Source of the DNA: Pseudomonas japonica
Lineage (GTDB): Bacteria; Pseudomonadota; Gammaproteobacteria; Pseudomonadales; Pseudomonadaceae
DNA length: 64,000 nucleotides
Reading direction: 5' to 3'
Assembly: GCF_013522925.1 (NCBI RefSeq)
Contig: NZ_JAAMQU010000007.1
Location: 124,001 to 188,000 of the forward strand
Made by a program: the position numbers and the translations under genes. Below the pieces are notes generated by a model. That model searched no databases. It was not told the origin of the DNA and saw only the letters and a program-made list of their open reading frames with translations. Below are positions 54,534-63,658 of this stretch, in pieces; the stretch's first letter is position 1; every line of letters starts with the position of its first letter.

Positions 54534-55834
54534 CTTCAACCCGTAAAGCTTACCGTGCCGGCCTGTTGCACAGCCTGGGCGACCCTGTTGAACTCGGCAT
54601 CGATGCCTCGTACCAGTACATCAGCGATGGCCTGCTGGTAGTGGAGGACGGAAAAATCGCCGCCATGGGCGAGGCCGCCGACCTGTTGCCCAGCCTGGAG
54701 GCGGATACCCCGGTCGAGCACTTCGAAAATGCGTTGATCACGCCCGGCTTCGTCGACACCCATATCCACCTGCCGCAAACCGGCATGATCGGCGCGTACG
54801 GCGAGCAACTGCTGGATTGGCTCAATACCTATACCTTCCCGTGCGAGCGCCAGTTCGAGGACAAGGCCCACGCTGACGATGTGGCGGCGCGCTTCCTGGC
54901 CGAGCTGCTGCGCAACGGCACCACCACTGCACTGGTGTTCGGCAGTGTGCACCCTGAGTCTGTGGATGCCTTGTTCGAAGCATCACAGCGGCTGAACCTG
55001 CGGATGATCGCCGGCAAAGTGATGATGGACCGCAACGCCCCGGATTACCTTACCGACACCGCCGAAAGCAGTTACACCCAAAGCAAAGCGTTGATCGAGC
55101 GCTGGCATGGCAAAGGCCGCTTGCACTACGCGGTGACGCCGCGGTTTGCGCCCACCAGCACACCTGAACAATTGGCCTTGGCGGGCCGGCTGCTGCGCGA
55201 GCACGACGGCTTGTACCTGCAAACGCATTTGAGCGAAAACCAGAAAGAAATCGAATGGGTGAAGGCGTTGTTCCCCGAGCGCACCGGCTACCTGGATGTG
55301 TATGACCATTACCAGCTGCTGGGCGAGCGCTCGGTGTTTGCCCACGGGGTTCACCTGTGCGACGCCGAGTGCGCGCGCCTGGCCGAAACCGGCTCGGCCA
55401 TCGCCTTCTGCCCAACCTCCAACCTGTTCCTGGGCAGCGGCCTGTTCAACCTGCCCATGGCCGAGCAGCACAAGGTAAAAGTGGGCCTTGGCACTGATGT
55501 GGGCGGCGGTACCAGCTTCTCCATCCTGCAAACCCTGAACGAGGCCTACAAGGTGATGCAGATGCAGGGCGCGCGGCTCAGCCCGTTCAAATCCTTGTAC
55601 CTGGCCACCCTGGGTGGCGCGCGTGCGTTGTCGCTGGAAGGCCGGATCGGCAGCCTCAGCCCTGGCCATGAAGCGGATTTTTTGGTGCTGGACCTCAACG
55701 CAACGCCGCTGTTGTCGTATCGCCTGGCGCAGGCGCGGGATATCGCCGAAACCCTCTTCGTGTTGATGACGCTGGGGGACGACCGCGTGGTCAAGCAAAC
55801 CTTCGCCATGGGCGAGGTGGTGCATCGCCGATAA
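54530..55834 (+). CDS. guaD: Guanine deaminase
   Basis: A 434-residue amidohydrolase turning guanine into xanthine. Zinc and catalytic motifs are DTHIHLPQTGMIG, KVMMDRNAPDYL, LQTHLSEN, FAHGVHLCD and GTDVGGGTSFS. The ATG overlaps the xdhC stop. The product is the substrate of XdhAB, so the operon links guanine to urate. Confidence 0.95.
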   Translation: MTSTRKAYRAGLLHSLGDPVELGIDASYQYISDGLLVVEDGKIAAMGEAADLLPSLEADTPVEHFENALITPGFVDTHIHLPQTGMIGAYGEQLLDWLNTYTFPCERQFEDKAHADDVAARFLAELLRNGTTTALVFGSVHPESVDALFEASQRLNLRMIAGKVMMDRNAPDYLTDTAESSYTQSKALIERWHGKGRLHYAVTPRFAPTSTPEQLALAGRLLREHDGLYLQTHLSENQKEIEWVKALFPERTGYLDVYDHYQLLGERSVFAHGVHLCDAECARLAETGSAIAFCPTSNLFLGSGLFNLPMAEQHKVKVGLGTDVGGGTSFSILQTLNEAYKVMQMQGARLSPFKSLYLATLGGARALSLEGRIGSLSPGHEADFLVLDLNATPLLSYRLAQARDIAETLFVLMTLGDDRVVKQTFAMGEVVHRR

Positions 55835-55920
55835 CGGGCTATTTGAAATTCCGGATCGGGCGCTGCGACTTGCCAAAGTTTGCGACGCGGAGATAATTCC
55901 CTCCCGCTCTGGAGCCCTCC

Positions 55921-56553
55921 ATGAACCTTGATACCTGGCTACTCTTTGTCACCGCAGCTTTCGTGGTGATCGTCATTCCCGGGCCCCTGTCCTTGCTGAT
56001 GGTCAGCAACAGCCTGAACCTGGGTATCGTTCGCGCCTGGCCTGCGTTCGTCGGTGGGGTGAGTGCTTCGCTTTGCCTGCTCAGCGCCTCGGCCCTGGGG
56101 CTGGGCGCGCTGCTCGCGGCGTCCGCCACGGTATTCGGGGCGCTGAAAGTGGCTGGCGCGCTTTACCTGTTTTACCTGGCGTGGGCCAGCTGGCGCCAGG
56201 CACGTACGCGGACAGCGGGCGCTGCGCCCGTACGCCCGCCGCAAACCGGCGTCGCTTCGCTGTTCGGCCGTGCCTTTACCCTTGGTGCCAGCAACCCCAA
56301 GGACATCTTGTTCTTTGCTGCATTTCTTCCGCAGTTCATTCGTGCGGATGTTCCGTTGGGCCCCCAGCTGGGGGTGATGGTCCTCACCTGGGCGGCGTTG
56401 GATCTGTGTTGCAAGCTCGGCTATGGATTGCTGGCACGCAGCGCGGGCGGTTACCTGCGTAGCGGCCGCGGCCAGCAATGGTTCAACCGCGCCAGCGCGG
56501 CATTGTTCGCCACGGCTGGCACGGTGGCCTTGATCGGCCAGCGGCCTTCATAG
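55921..56553 (+). CDS. LysE/RhtB-family exporter
   Basis: A 210-residue protein with about six membrane segments. The family start FVVIVIPGPLSLLMVSNSLNLG and the later FTLGASNPKDILFFAAFLPQF are typical of LysE/RhtB exporters. It follows guaD by 86 bases in the same direction, so it may share the transcript. Cargo is unknown. Its stop overlaps the end of the opposing giant gene by six bases. Confidence 0.85.
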   Translation: MNLDTWLLFVTAAFVVIVIPGPLSLLMVSNSLNLGIVRAWPAFVGGVSASLCLLSASALGLGALLAASATVFGALKVAGALYLFYLAWASWRQARTRTAGAAPVRPPQTGVASLFGRAFTLGASNPKDILFFAAFLPQFIRADVPLGPQLGVMVLTWAALDLCCKLGYGLLARSAGGYLRSGRGQQWFNRASAALFATAGTVALIGQRPS

Positions 56554-59500
56554 ATCAGCCAGCCGCTGTATCGCAACACTTCCATGCAGGTCCGCATCCA
56601 GGCGCAGCGTTGCCACCAGGCGCACTACCCGCCCCTGTGCCAAGGCCAGCTGCAACGCTTCGGCTGGAGCCCCTTCCAGTCGTAGCTGCCAGTGCGCGAT
56701 CCAGGCACTGGACAGCGCTTGCACCCCTCCGTCCAGCGCCACATTCGTAAGCCCGCCCTCGCTTACCTGCAAGGCCACAAGGTACAGATGGTTGGTCGCA
56801 GGCTGCCGGTACTGGGCAACGCCACCCGCCCGATGGTCCAGTACCAGGCCGTAGCGCCGTAACATGTCGTCGATCACATTGGGCGCGTGATGCCGCATGC
56901 GCGGCCGGCCGAGCGCTGCTACCAGGCTCCGGGTATGGGGCTCCACGGGCTGCAGGTACACCACACTCAGCGCATTGCCTGTTCCCTGTATATCGCCCGG
57001 CAATGCAAGCTGCCATCCCGCGCCGTCAGGCAAGGCTATGGGATGTTGCCGGGTCAGCATCAGCAAGGGGTCGGCCAGCTCACCGAAGACCGTACTGTCA
57101 CCGATCCACGTCAACAGCACATGTTCCAGGCGCAACAACCGGGCGTGATCCTGGCCTTGCGCCCGCTCAAACACCGCCCGCGCTGCGTTGAGGGCGCTTG
57201 GCCGAGTGATTCCAGGGCGTACACGGCTCACCTGACGGTCCAGCGGCGCGAGGAAAAGAGGCCGACGAATCGTCCATTCCTGCGCGGCCCTGGACACGAT
57301 CCATGGCTGTTCTGCGAACCGCTCTCGCAGGCACTGTTCCAGCGCATCGAAGGTGAGCGGTGACGGTAGCCCTGAGGGCCGTGTAAGCATGATGCCGTTA
57401 CCGTCCTCGGCCGGAAACAAGGGAACCCAGCGACCCTCCACGCGCGCACCTTCCACCAGCGCCGTTGCCTCCTGGCGGTACAGCCCGGACCCCGGCGTGG
57501 TCTCGAGGTCTGTGGGCTGAAGCGCGCGGGCGTTGTCGCGCCAGCTGCGCAGATTCAAAGGCCCACCCTGGACCGCGGACGGCATCCGGACGCGCTCCCA
57601 CACGAGTTCGGGCCGGGGCCCATCGAGCAGCACGCCGCCCAGCAGTGGGTGCAGTCGGCGTTCAGCCCTCGCCGTGCGCAACAGGGCGGCCAGCTCGGGG
57701 CTCTTCACCCCAGAGATGAACAGATCCATCCAGGCCGCGCTCAGCAGGTTGACGCCATTGTTGGCTTGCATCTGCAGCGGGCCGGTCGCGGTATGCTGCA
57801 CCAGAATATAGATCCTCTGGGTACGCGGGTTGCGCAATACCGAAAGGTAACGTATGGGCGTTGCGTGACTTAGCAGCAGCTGGTAGCCGCGGCGGGTGAT
57901 CATATGACCAATCGCTGCCTGAGCCGCCGGAACGCTGTCGTAGGCCAAGGCGCGGCGGATCGCCTGCTCCTCGGCCGGGTTCAACGCCCAGCGCAGCTGA
58001 TCGAAGCGATTGGGTGCATTGCGCCGGGCCACAACCACTTCCATCTGGTGAATTCGCCGAATGGCCAGTGCCTGCAAGGGATCCGACGCAGGGTCGTTGA
58101 GCAGGCCCTCCAGGGCAAGCAGGCGGCGCTGTGTGAGCCCTTGGGCTTGCGGGTCGGCATGGTGGTAAATGGCTTGCCCCCAGGCCTGACGGCTATCGGC
58201 GGCAATGTCCGGGAACCTTCGGGCAAGCCGCTCGGCAAAGGTTTCGGTGTAGCCTCCAATAATCTGCGGCGCCTGTGAACGGCTTTGCCCCAACAGCACC
58301 CGCACCGGGCCGCGGCCGTCGCGGATGAGGTCATCCAGGTCCTGCAGGTGCGCGGGGGGCCGGCCTGCAGGTGTGATGAAGCGCGCGGCACCCGGGCTGG
58401 CTTCATGGGGCACAAGGGGGTAATACTGCCCTTCCCACCGAACCCCTCTATGCAACAGAGGGTTTTCGAAGAACCGCACACTCACTTCTCCACCCAGCAG
58501 GCCAGGGATCACTTCGTCTGCCTCGCCAAGCGACCATCGAACCGCTTGCCACCCTTGCCCGCTTGCAGAGGGGGCCGGGGCAGCGCCAGCGCCGGTGCGA
58601 TAACCTAACGCCCACGCCGGAGGAGTACCGTCGGCCAGATAGGCGCAGGCGAACTCGGTGGCCTGCTGGGCATTAGGGAACTGGTATTGCCCTAGTAGCC
58701 TGCGGCCTCGCTGTAGCGCCTGCGGGCGCGTGGCGCCGGTGAAGGGCGCATGGGCGCTGCCAGGGCCCCACGTGGCGAAGACTTGCTCGGCATCAGTCAA
58801 CTTGCCACCGCCCCCACGCAGGCCGGTCTCGGCGTGGACGACCCACCGTTCACCTTCCCTGCGAACCGGTGCTTCGTAGCGCCGGGTCGCGGTCGCCCGC
58901 AAGCGAAGGGTGTTCTCCTCGGCGCGGCGATACACAGCATAGGCGCGGCCGTCTTGCCATATATATTGCTCACCGGCGGAGCGCCAACTCCCGGCATCAC
59001 GCCCGAAAAGCGGCGTTGCGTCGCGCAGGCGAAGGGGCGCTTCGTAGCCGGCGAATGCCGATCGACCGACCTGAAGGCCACCGCGTGCCCTTACGTGAGC
59101 GCGTATCGCCTGCCGCAAGCTGACTGCAGTGCTTGCCACAGGTATCACACTGAGCAGAACGTCCAGCACGCCGGCGGCCACTCCCAGCGCAGCGGCACCC
59201 AGGGCTTCGGCATCCTGCCGATGCCATGCTGCGGCAGCGGCACGGCTACTGTCATAGATGTCTTGCAGACCGATCAGCGTGCCCACGCCAGGCAACACGG
59301 CCAGCCCCGCGCGCAAATATCCCAGATCGCGGTGATGGGCCGACAGGTTACGTGCCTTGAGCAACTGGCGCTGGCTTCGGCCCTGGTGTGTGGCACGGCC
59401 CTGAAGCCATGCGCGACGGTCATGCAATTGCATCCCGACCAGGGTTTGTCCGAGGCTGGCTGGCACGGTCAGGTAGCCCTCGTAACGCCGCTGTGCGGCC

Positions 59501-61554
59501 TGGCGGAAATAGGACAACCATCGTAGCGGCTCACCCCCCAGGCGGTGTGCGACATAGTCGGCCAGGGCAGGCGTTACCCGTATGCCGTCACATAGGGTGC
59601 TGAGGGCAGCGGCAAGAGAGTCCCGTTCCAGTAGCGCATACTCGGCGGGCGCACTCGGCAGGCACAACACGGTACGGCCTGCATCAATGTCAACCAGCGC
59701 GCAACACCCTTGCACGGGCTCGCCACGTTCTTCCTTGGCATGGATCACCAGCCAATGTATGCGCAGGCCCTGATCGGCCAGGGCGCTCGCGTCATGTATT
59801 GCGGCGGCCGTACGCACCATCGCCAGGCCTTCTTCGCTCAGGCGATGCTGCCAGTGTGCCATGCGCGCCTGACATAGCAGTTCCCGCTCATAGGGTACGC
59901 GCAACCGTTCCGGGCGCTCGGCCAAGGCGGGATCGAGCAGGCGGCGTAGAAGCTCCTCATACTGTTTGAGGGGGTCCAGCGCTGGCAGGGCGCTTAGCAG
60001 ATAAGCAGCCGAAATGCCCTCCAGCTGCCAGCGCGCCATATTCAACCGTTCGACTTCAGCTTCGTCGACTGCATCGAGGTTTTCAGTGGCCAGTTGAGCC
60101 AGGGTCAGGGTTTCCCAGTCATCACTGGGGATCCACCGGAGCCCGCCTTCGGCGGGTTCGGTGTCGAGCGGCGGCAGGAACGTCCCCATCGGTGGCGGCT
60201 CCAGCACAATGCCCGGGCTGAACCAATGGAAGGTGACACTGACGGGCCGGGTGAGGATCGCTTGCTCGGGATTGACGGCGATACCCAGGTCTTGCTCGAT
60301 CCGCTCGGCCAATAGCTGCCCGGCGAAGGCCGGAAACGCCGGTAGCTGCTCGCTGAGCCACAGCTCCAGTTCCGCGGCCGCCTGGTGATAAGCCGCCAAC
60401 TCAGTGGCGGCGGCTTCACGCTCCTCTGGGGTGCGTGCCAATAGCCAGGCGGGCATGTGCTGGGCCAACGCATCGGCCTGCCATTGTCGTTCGACCGACG
60501 CCAGCGCCTGCTGGCGCGTAGCGTCTACCGGTATGGCCAACGCGCCACGCGCTTCATCCAAGGCTTGTTCAAGCGCCAGGCCGGGCTCGGCCGCTTCCAG
60601 CCGTTGAGCCCAGTGCTCGATCAACGCGTCGATGGCTGCGCACAGCCCTCCGGTCAAAGGCGCCAGCCCTAATGACGACGAATCGGCCTCTGCATTGCCC
60701 GACAAACCGCCGAGGGCTGTAGCGAAGGGCGCCGTCAGCGTGAACGCCAACCTCCCTCGCAGTGTTTGCGGGTGCTGCGTATGGAACAGCCCTCCGCCCT
60801 CGCCGTGTACCCATAGCAACAGCGGCAGTGTGCTCAGGTTGGCCGCCCATTCACGCGCCGGCGCAATCACCCAGGCGTTGGGAACCGTCGCAGCCTGCCA
60901 GCGCACCTCTAGCACCGACGCGCTGCCCGAGGTAAGCAAAGGCTCGAATGTGGCCAGTGCCTGTGCGGGGATCTGCCCTTCTTCGCACTGGAGCCGCACT
61001 TCGGCGAGCAGCGCCTGAAGAATCAGCGAGCGTAAGCCCTCGTGCTGGTTGCGCAATGAAGCGGCATCACCGATGCCCCACAGCAGGCGCCCCGCCCCTT
61101 GCCAGGCGAGCTGGCGCTGGGAGAGCGCGGCGCGGAAGCTCGCCAGCCGGGCCTCGCCAGGAGCGTCTTCGCCGAAGCGGGCCGTGAGCAGAGCGCGGTG
61201 AGCCGAGGTTTGGTCCAGCAGCCATTGCCGTGGGTAGCTGTCCGGCTGGCTTCCCAGCGGTAACAGATCAGCGTAGGCCTGCGCCTGCTGCCGCTGGGCA
61301 GTCGCCAAGGCCGTTCGCCAGCTTTGCAGGTGGGCAATGAACCGCGGGGCAAGTTCGGTGAATTCGGCGCAGGGATCGGCGCCTTGGTTGACCCCCTCCA
61401 GCGCGTCGGCCAACTGGTTCAGCCAATCCACCGGTGCTTCGGCGTGAAGGAGCGCCGCGGCAATGTAGGCGGCGGCCTCTGCTTCAGGCTGGCTATCTGG
61501 AAGGTGAGCTTCGGGGAGGGGGATGATGTCGAGCAGGCTATCGAATTCATTCAT
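56548..61554 (-). CDS. Giant toxin-like protein (dermonecrotic-toxin-domain type, tentative)
   Basis: A 1668-residue protein without a signal peptide. The N-terminal two-thirds resemble, from memory, the large Pseudomonas proteins annotated with dermonecrotic toxin domains: the HMPAWLLARTPEER region (367-379), VNPEQAILTRP (427-437) and a substrate-like core around LCLPSAPAEYALLERDSLAAAL. A hydrophobic stretch at 747-812 (GLAVLPGVGTLIGLQDIY, then GVAAGVLDVLLSVIPVAS) could insert into membranes. Two related domains of about 100 residues lie at 1211-1312 and 1557-1656, both with an LSxAW core. No secretion or immunity gene is adjacent. It follows uraH by 85 bases on the same strand, with a hairpin over its ribosome site. 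Toxin function is inference. Confidence 0.6.
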   Translation of the reverse strand: MNEFDSLLDIIPLPEAHLPDSQPEAEAAAYIAAALLHAEAPVDWLNQLADALEGVNQGADPCAEFTELAPRFIAHLQSWRTALATAQRQQAQAYADLLPLGSQPDSYPRQWLLDQTSAHRALLTARFGEDAPGEARLASFRAALSQRQLAWQGAGRLLWGIGDAASLRNQHEGLRSLILQALLAEVRLQCEEGQIPAQALATFEPLLTSGSASVLEVRWQAATVPNAWVIAPAREWAANLSTLPLLLWVHGEGGGLFHTQHPQTLRGRLAFTLTAPFATALGGLSGNAEADSSSLGLAPLTGGLCAAIDALIEHWAQRLEAAEPGLALEQALDEARGALAIPVDATRQQALASVERQWQADALAQHMPAWLLARTPEEREAAATELAAYHQAAAELELWLSEQLPAFPAFAGQLLAERIEQDLGIAVNPEQAILTRPVSVTFHWFSPGIVLEPPPMGTFLPPLDTEPAEGGLRWIPSDDWETLTLAQLATENLDAVDEAEVERLNMARWQLEGISAAYLLSALPALDPLKQYEELLRRLLDPALAERPERLRVPYERELLCQARMAHWQHRLSEEGLAMVRTAAAIHDASALADQGLRIHWLVIHAKEERGEPVQGCCALVDIDAGRTVLCLPSAPAEYALLERDSLAAALSTLCDGIRVTPALADYVAHRLGGEPLRWLSYFRQAAQRRYEGYLTVPASLGQTLVGMQLHDRRAWLQGRATHQGRSQRQLLKARNLSAHHRDLGYLRAGLAVLPGVGTLIGLQDIYDSSRAAAAAWHRQDAEALGAAALGVAAGVLDVLLSVIPVASTAVSLRQAIRAHVRARGGLQVGRSAFAGYEAPLRLRDATPLFGRDAGSWRSAGEQYIWQDGRAYAVYRRAEENTLRLRATATRRYEAPVRREGERWVVHAETGLRGGGGKLTDAEQVFATWGPGSAHAPFTGATRPQALQRGRRLLGQYQFPNAQQATEFACAYLADGTPPAWALGYRTGAGAAPAPSASGQGWQAVRWSLGEADEVIPGLLGGEVSVRFFENPLLHRGVRWEGQYYPLVPHEASPGAARFITPAGRPPAHLQDLDDLIRDGRGPVRVLLGQSRSQAPQIIGGYTETFAERLARRFPDIAADSRQAWGQAIYHHADPQAQGLTQRRLLALEGLLNDPASDPLQALAIRRIHQMEVVVARRNAPNRFDQLRWALNPAEEQAIRRALAYDSVPAAQAAIGHMITRRGYQLLLSHATPIRYLSVLRNPRTQRIYILVQHTATGPLQMQANNGVNLLSAAWMDLFISGVKSPELAALLRTARAERRLHPLLGGVLLDGPRPELVWERVRMPSAVQGGPLNLRSWRDNARALQPTDLETTPGSGLYRQEATALVEGARVEGRWVPLFPAEDGNGIMLTRPSGLPSPLTFDALEQCLRERFAEQPWIVSRAAQEWTIRRPLFLAPLDRQVSRVRPGITRPSALNAARAVFERAQGQDHARLLRLEHVLLTWIGDSTVFGELADPLLMLTRQHPIALPDGAGWQLALPGDIQGTGNALSVVYLQPVEPHTRSLVAALGRPRMRHHAPNVIDDMLRRYGLVLDHRAGGVAQYRQPATNHLYLVALQVSEGGLTNVALDGGVQALSSAWIAHWQLRLEGAPAEALQLALAQGRVVRLVATLRLDADLHGSVAIQRLADL

Positions 61555-61559
61555 GGCTA

Positions 61560-61581
61560 CGGCTCCTGGGTGAAGGAGCCG
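61560..61581 (-). promoter_or_regulatory. Hairpin covering the ribosome binding site of the giant gene
   Basis: On the minus strand CGGCTCC-N8-GGAGCCG is a perfect 7-base stem. Its 3' arm contains the GGAG that stands eight bases before the ATG, so the folded RNA would hide the ribosome site. Confidence 0.55.
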
Positions 61582-61624
61582 CAGTGTGCTGAAGCCTCAG
61601 CCATGCCGGTGGTAGATACCGCTG

Positions 61625-61638
61625 CGCCCGAAGGGGCG
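61625..61638 (-). terminator. Short hairpin directly after uraH
   Basis: CGCCC-CTTC-GGGCG begins two bases after the uraH stop on the minus strand. There is no T-run, so it may only attenuate transcription into the giant gene or protect the uraH mRNA end. Confidence 0.4.
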
Positions 61639-61639
61639 T

Positions 61640-61993
61640 TCAGCTGCCGCGATAGGTCGAATAGCTGTAGGGAGAGAGCAGCAGCGGTACGTGGTAATGC
61701 GATTGCTGGGCGTCGATGCCGAAGCGCAGTACCACTTCATCAAGGAAAGGCTGGCCGGGTATTTGTGCTCCGTGCTCCCGCTGGTAGGCCCCGGCTTCGA
61801 AGTGCAGCTGGTATACCCCTGTAACATACCCAGGGCCGTCGAGCAGCGGCTGATCGCAGCGGCCGTCTTCATTGGTGAGGGTGCGACATAGCAACTCGAG
61901 TCGCTCTCCGTCGACCCGGTACAGTTTTACCGGAATGCCGGCCCCGGGGCAGCCTCGGGAGGCATCCAGTACGTGTGTAGTCAAACGCCCCAT
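61640..61993 (-). CDS. uraH: 5-hydroxyisourate hydrolase
   Basis: A 117-residue transthyretin-like enzyme converting 5-hydroxyisourate to OHCU after urate oxidation. Motifs are [16 protein letters not shown] at the N-terminus, the [11 protein letters not shown] stretch and the diagnostic C-terminal YRGS. The ATG at 61991-61993 has AAGGAGG five bases upstream. It is divergent from puuE-uraD-alc. Confidence 0.94.
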   Translation of the reverse strand: MGRLTTHVLDASRGCPGAGIPVKLYRVDGERLELLCRTLTNEDGRCDQPLLDGPGYVTGVYQLHFEAGAYQREHGAQIPGQPFLDEVVLRFGIDAQQSHYHVPLLLSPYSYSTYRGS

Positions 61994-62015
61994 GAGGGCC
62001 TCCTTGTGAGGTTGG

Positions 62016-62032
62016 CGCACCGCTTTCGTGCA
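62016..62032. promoter_or_regulatory. NtrC-type enhancer site
   Basis: CGCACC-GCTTT-CGTGCA matches the NtrC consensus TGCACC-N5-GGTGCA at all but two bases and keeps the GCAC-N7-GTGC core. Its centre is about 100 bases upstream of the start predicted from the sigma-54 promoter at 62098. Confidence 0.6.
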
Positions 62033-62097
62033 GCGGCTTCGCTGAATTCAGACGCCACGCATGGCAACGCCGAGGGTACTAAAAAAACTGACCACAT

Positions 62098-62113
62098 GGG
62101 CAAGTTTCTTGCA
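62098..62113 (+). promoter_or_regulatory. Sigma-54 promoter of puuE-uraD-alc
   Basis: GGGCAAGTTTCTTGCA fits TGGCAC-N5-TTGCA with GG-N10-GC spacing and a perfect -12 box; two bases of the -24 box differ. The puuE start is 85 bases downstream. Confidence 0.6.
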
Positions 62114-62197
62114 ACGGGAAAGCCGCCGAGGCAGGATACCTGACCGGAAAAACATCAGCACTTTACACCTACCGCGCCAGCCAGAAAGGAACCCGCC

Positions 62198-63127
62198 GTG
62201 AGCGCCCACTACCCCCGAAACCTCGTTGGCTACGGCGAACATCCGCCACACCCGCAATGGCCTGGGCAGGCGCGTATTGCCTTGTCCTTCGTGCTCAACT
62301 ATGAAGAAGGCGGGGAGCGCAACGTCCTCCACGGCGACAAGGAATCTGAAGCGTTCCTTTCGGAAATGGTCGCCGCGCAGCCGCTGCAAGGCGCACGCAA
62401 CATGAGCATGGAATCGCTTTACGAATACGGCAGCCGCGCGGGGGTGTGGCGCATCCTGCGGCTGTTCGAGCAACAAGGCATCTCGCTTACCGTATTCGCC
62501 GTGGCCATGGCCGCGCAGCGCCACCCTGACGTCATTCGGGCAATGGTCGCCGCAGGGCATGAGATCTGCAGCCACGGCTACCGCTGGATCGACTACCAGT
62601 ACATGGACGAGGCCCAGGAGCGCGAGCACCTGCTCAAAGCCATCGAGATCCTCACCGACCTCACCGGCGAACGGCCGCTGGGCTGGTACACCGGGCGCAC
62701 AGGGCCCAACACTCGCCGGTTGGTGATGGAGGAAGGTGGCTTTTTGTATGACTCGGACACCTACGATGACGACCTTCCCTACTGGGAGCCAACCTCTCCC
62801 GCTGACAACCCGCACCTGGTGATCCCCTATACCCTGGACACCAACGACATGCGCTTCACCCAGGTACAGGGCTTCAATAATGGCGATCAGTTCTACCAGT
62901 ATTTGAAGGATGCCTTCGACATGCTGTACGAGGAAGGCGCCGAGGCGCCCAAAATGCTCTCCATCGGGCTGCATTGCCGGCTGATCGGCAGGCCGGCGCG
63001 GCTAGCCGCCCTGCGCCGCTTCATCGAATACGCCAAAAGCCACGAACAGGTATGGTTCGCCCGGCGCGTAGACATCGCCCGCCATTGGCACGCCACGCAC
63101 CCTTTTCAGCCGCAGGTGGCCCCATGA
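62198..63127 (+). CDS. puuE: Allantoinase PuuE (polysaccharide-deacetylase fold)
   Basis: A 309-residue cofactor-independent allantoinase opening allantoin to allantoate. Family motifs are LSFVLNYEEGGERN, EICSHGYRWIDYQYMDEA and GWYTGRTGPNTRRLV. The start is GTG with AAAGGA upstream, giving MSAHYPRNLVGYG. It overlaps uraD by four bases. Confidence 0.94.
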   Translation: MSAHYPRNLVGYGEHPPHPQWPGQARIALSFVLNYEEGGERNVLHGDKESEAFLSEMVAAQPLQGARNMSMESLYEYGSRAGVWRILRLFEQQGISLTVFAVAMAAQRHPDVIRAMVAAGHEICSHGYRWIDYQYMDEAQEREHLLKAIEILTDLTGERPLGWYTGRTGPNTRRLVMEEGGFLYDSDTYDDDLPYWEPTSPADNPHLVIPYTLDTNDMRFTQVQGFNNGDQFYQYLKDAFDMLYEEGAEAPKMLSIGLHCRLIGRPARLAALRRFIEYAKSHEQVWFARRVDIARHWHATHPFQPQVAP

Positions 63128-63639
63128 CTGCATTTACTACCCTCCCCGGCCAGGATCTGGACCGAAACGCCTTCATCGCGGCGTTCGGCGACCTCTATGA
63201 GCATTCCCCATGGGTTGCCGCGGATACCTGGGACCGCCTGCAGGGCCAAGGGTTGAACAGCATCGAAGCCGTGCATGCGGCAATGAGCGAAACGCTGCTG
63301 GCCGCCGACACCGCTCGCCAGCTGGCCTTGATCAACGCCCACCCGGACCTCGCCGGCAAAGCCGCGGTGGCCGGCGAGCTTACCGCCGCCAGCACCAGTG
63401 AACAGGCCGGCGCGGGCATTCATTTGTGCACGCCGGCAGAGTTTGCCCGCTTCACGGAACTCAACGATGCCTACAAGGCGCGCTTTGACTTCCCCTTCAT
63501 CATGGCGGTGAAGGGCAGCGACCGGCATCAGATTCTTGCCGCCTTCGAAGCACGCATTCATCACACCCGCGAAGTAGAGTTCGGCTGCGCCCTGGCCGAA
63601 ATCAACAAGATCGCCCTGTTCCGCCTTCACGCCCTTTAA
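63124..63639 (+). CDS. uraD: OHCU decarboxylase
   Basis: A 171-residue enzyme decarboxylating OHCU to S-allantoin. The catalytic histidine is in [35 protein letters not shown] is the second family motif. The ATG overlaps the puuE stop. It acts between UraH and PuuE in the pathway. Confidence 0.94.
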   Translation: MTAFTTLPGQDLDRNAFIAAFGDLYEHSPWVAADTWDRLQGQGLNSIEAVHAAMSETLLAADTARQLALINAHPDLAGKAAVAGELTAASTSEQAGAGIHLCTPAEFARFTELNDAYKARFDFPFIMAVKGSDRHQILAAFEARIHHTREVEFGCALAEINKIALFRLHAL

Positions 63640-63658
63640 CTGCTCAAGGCCCGACCGC

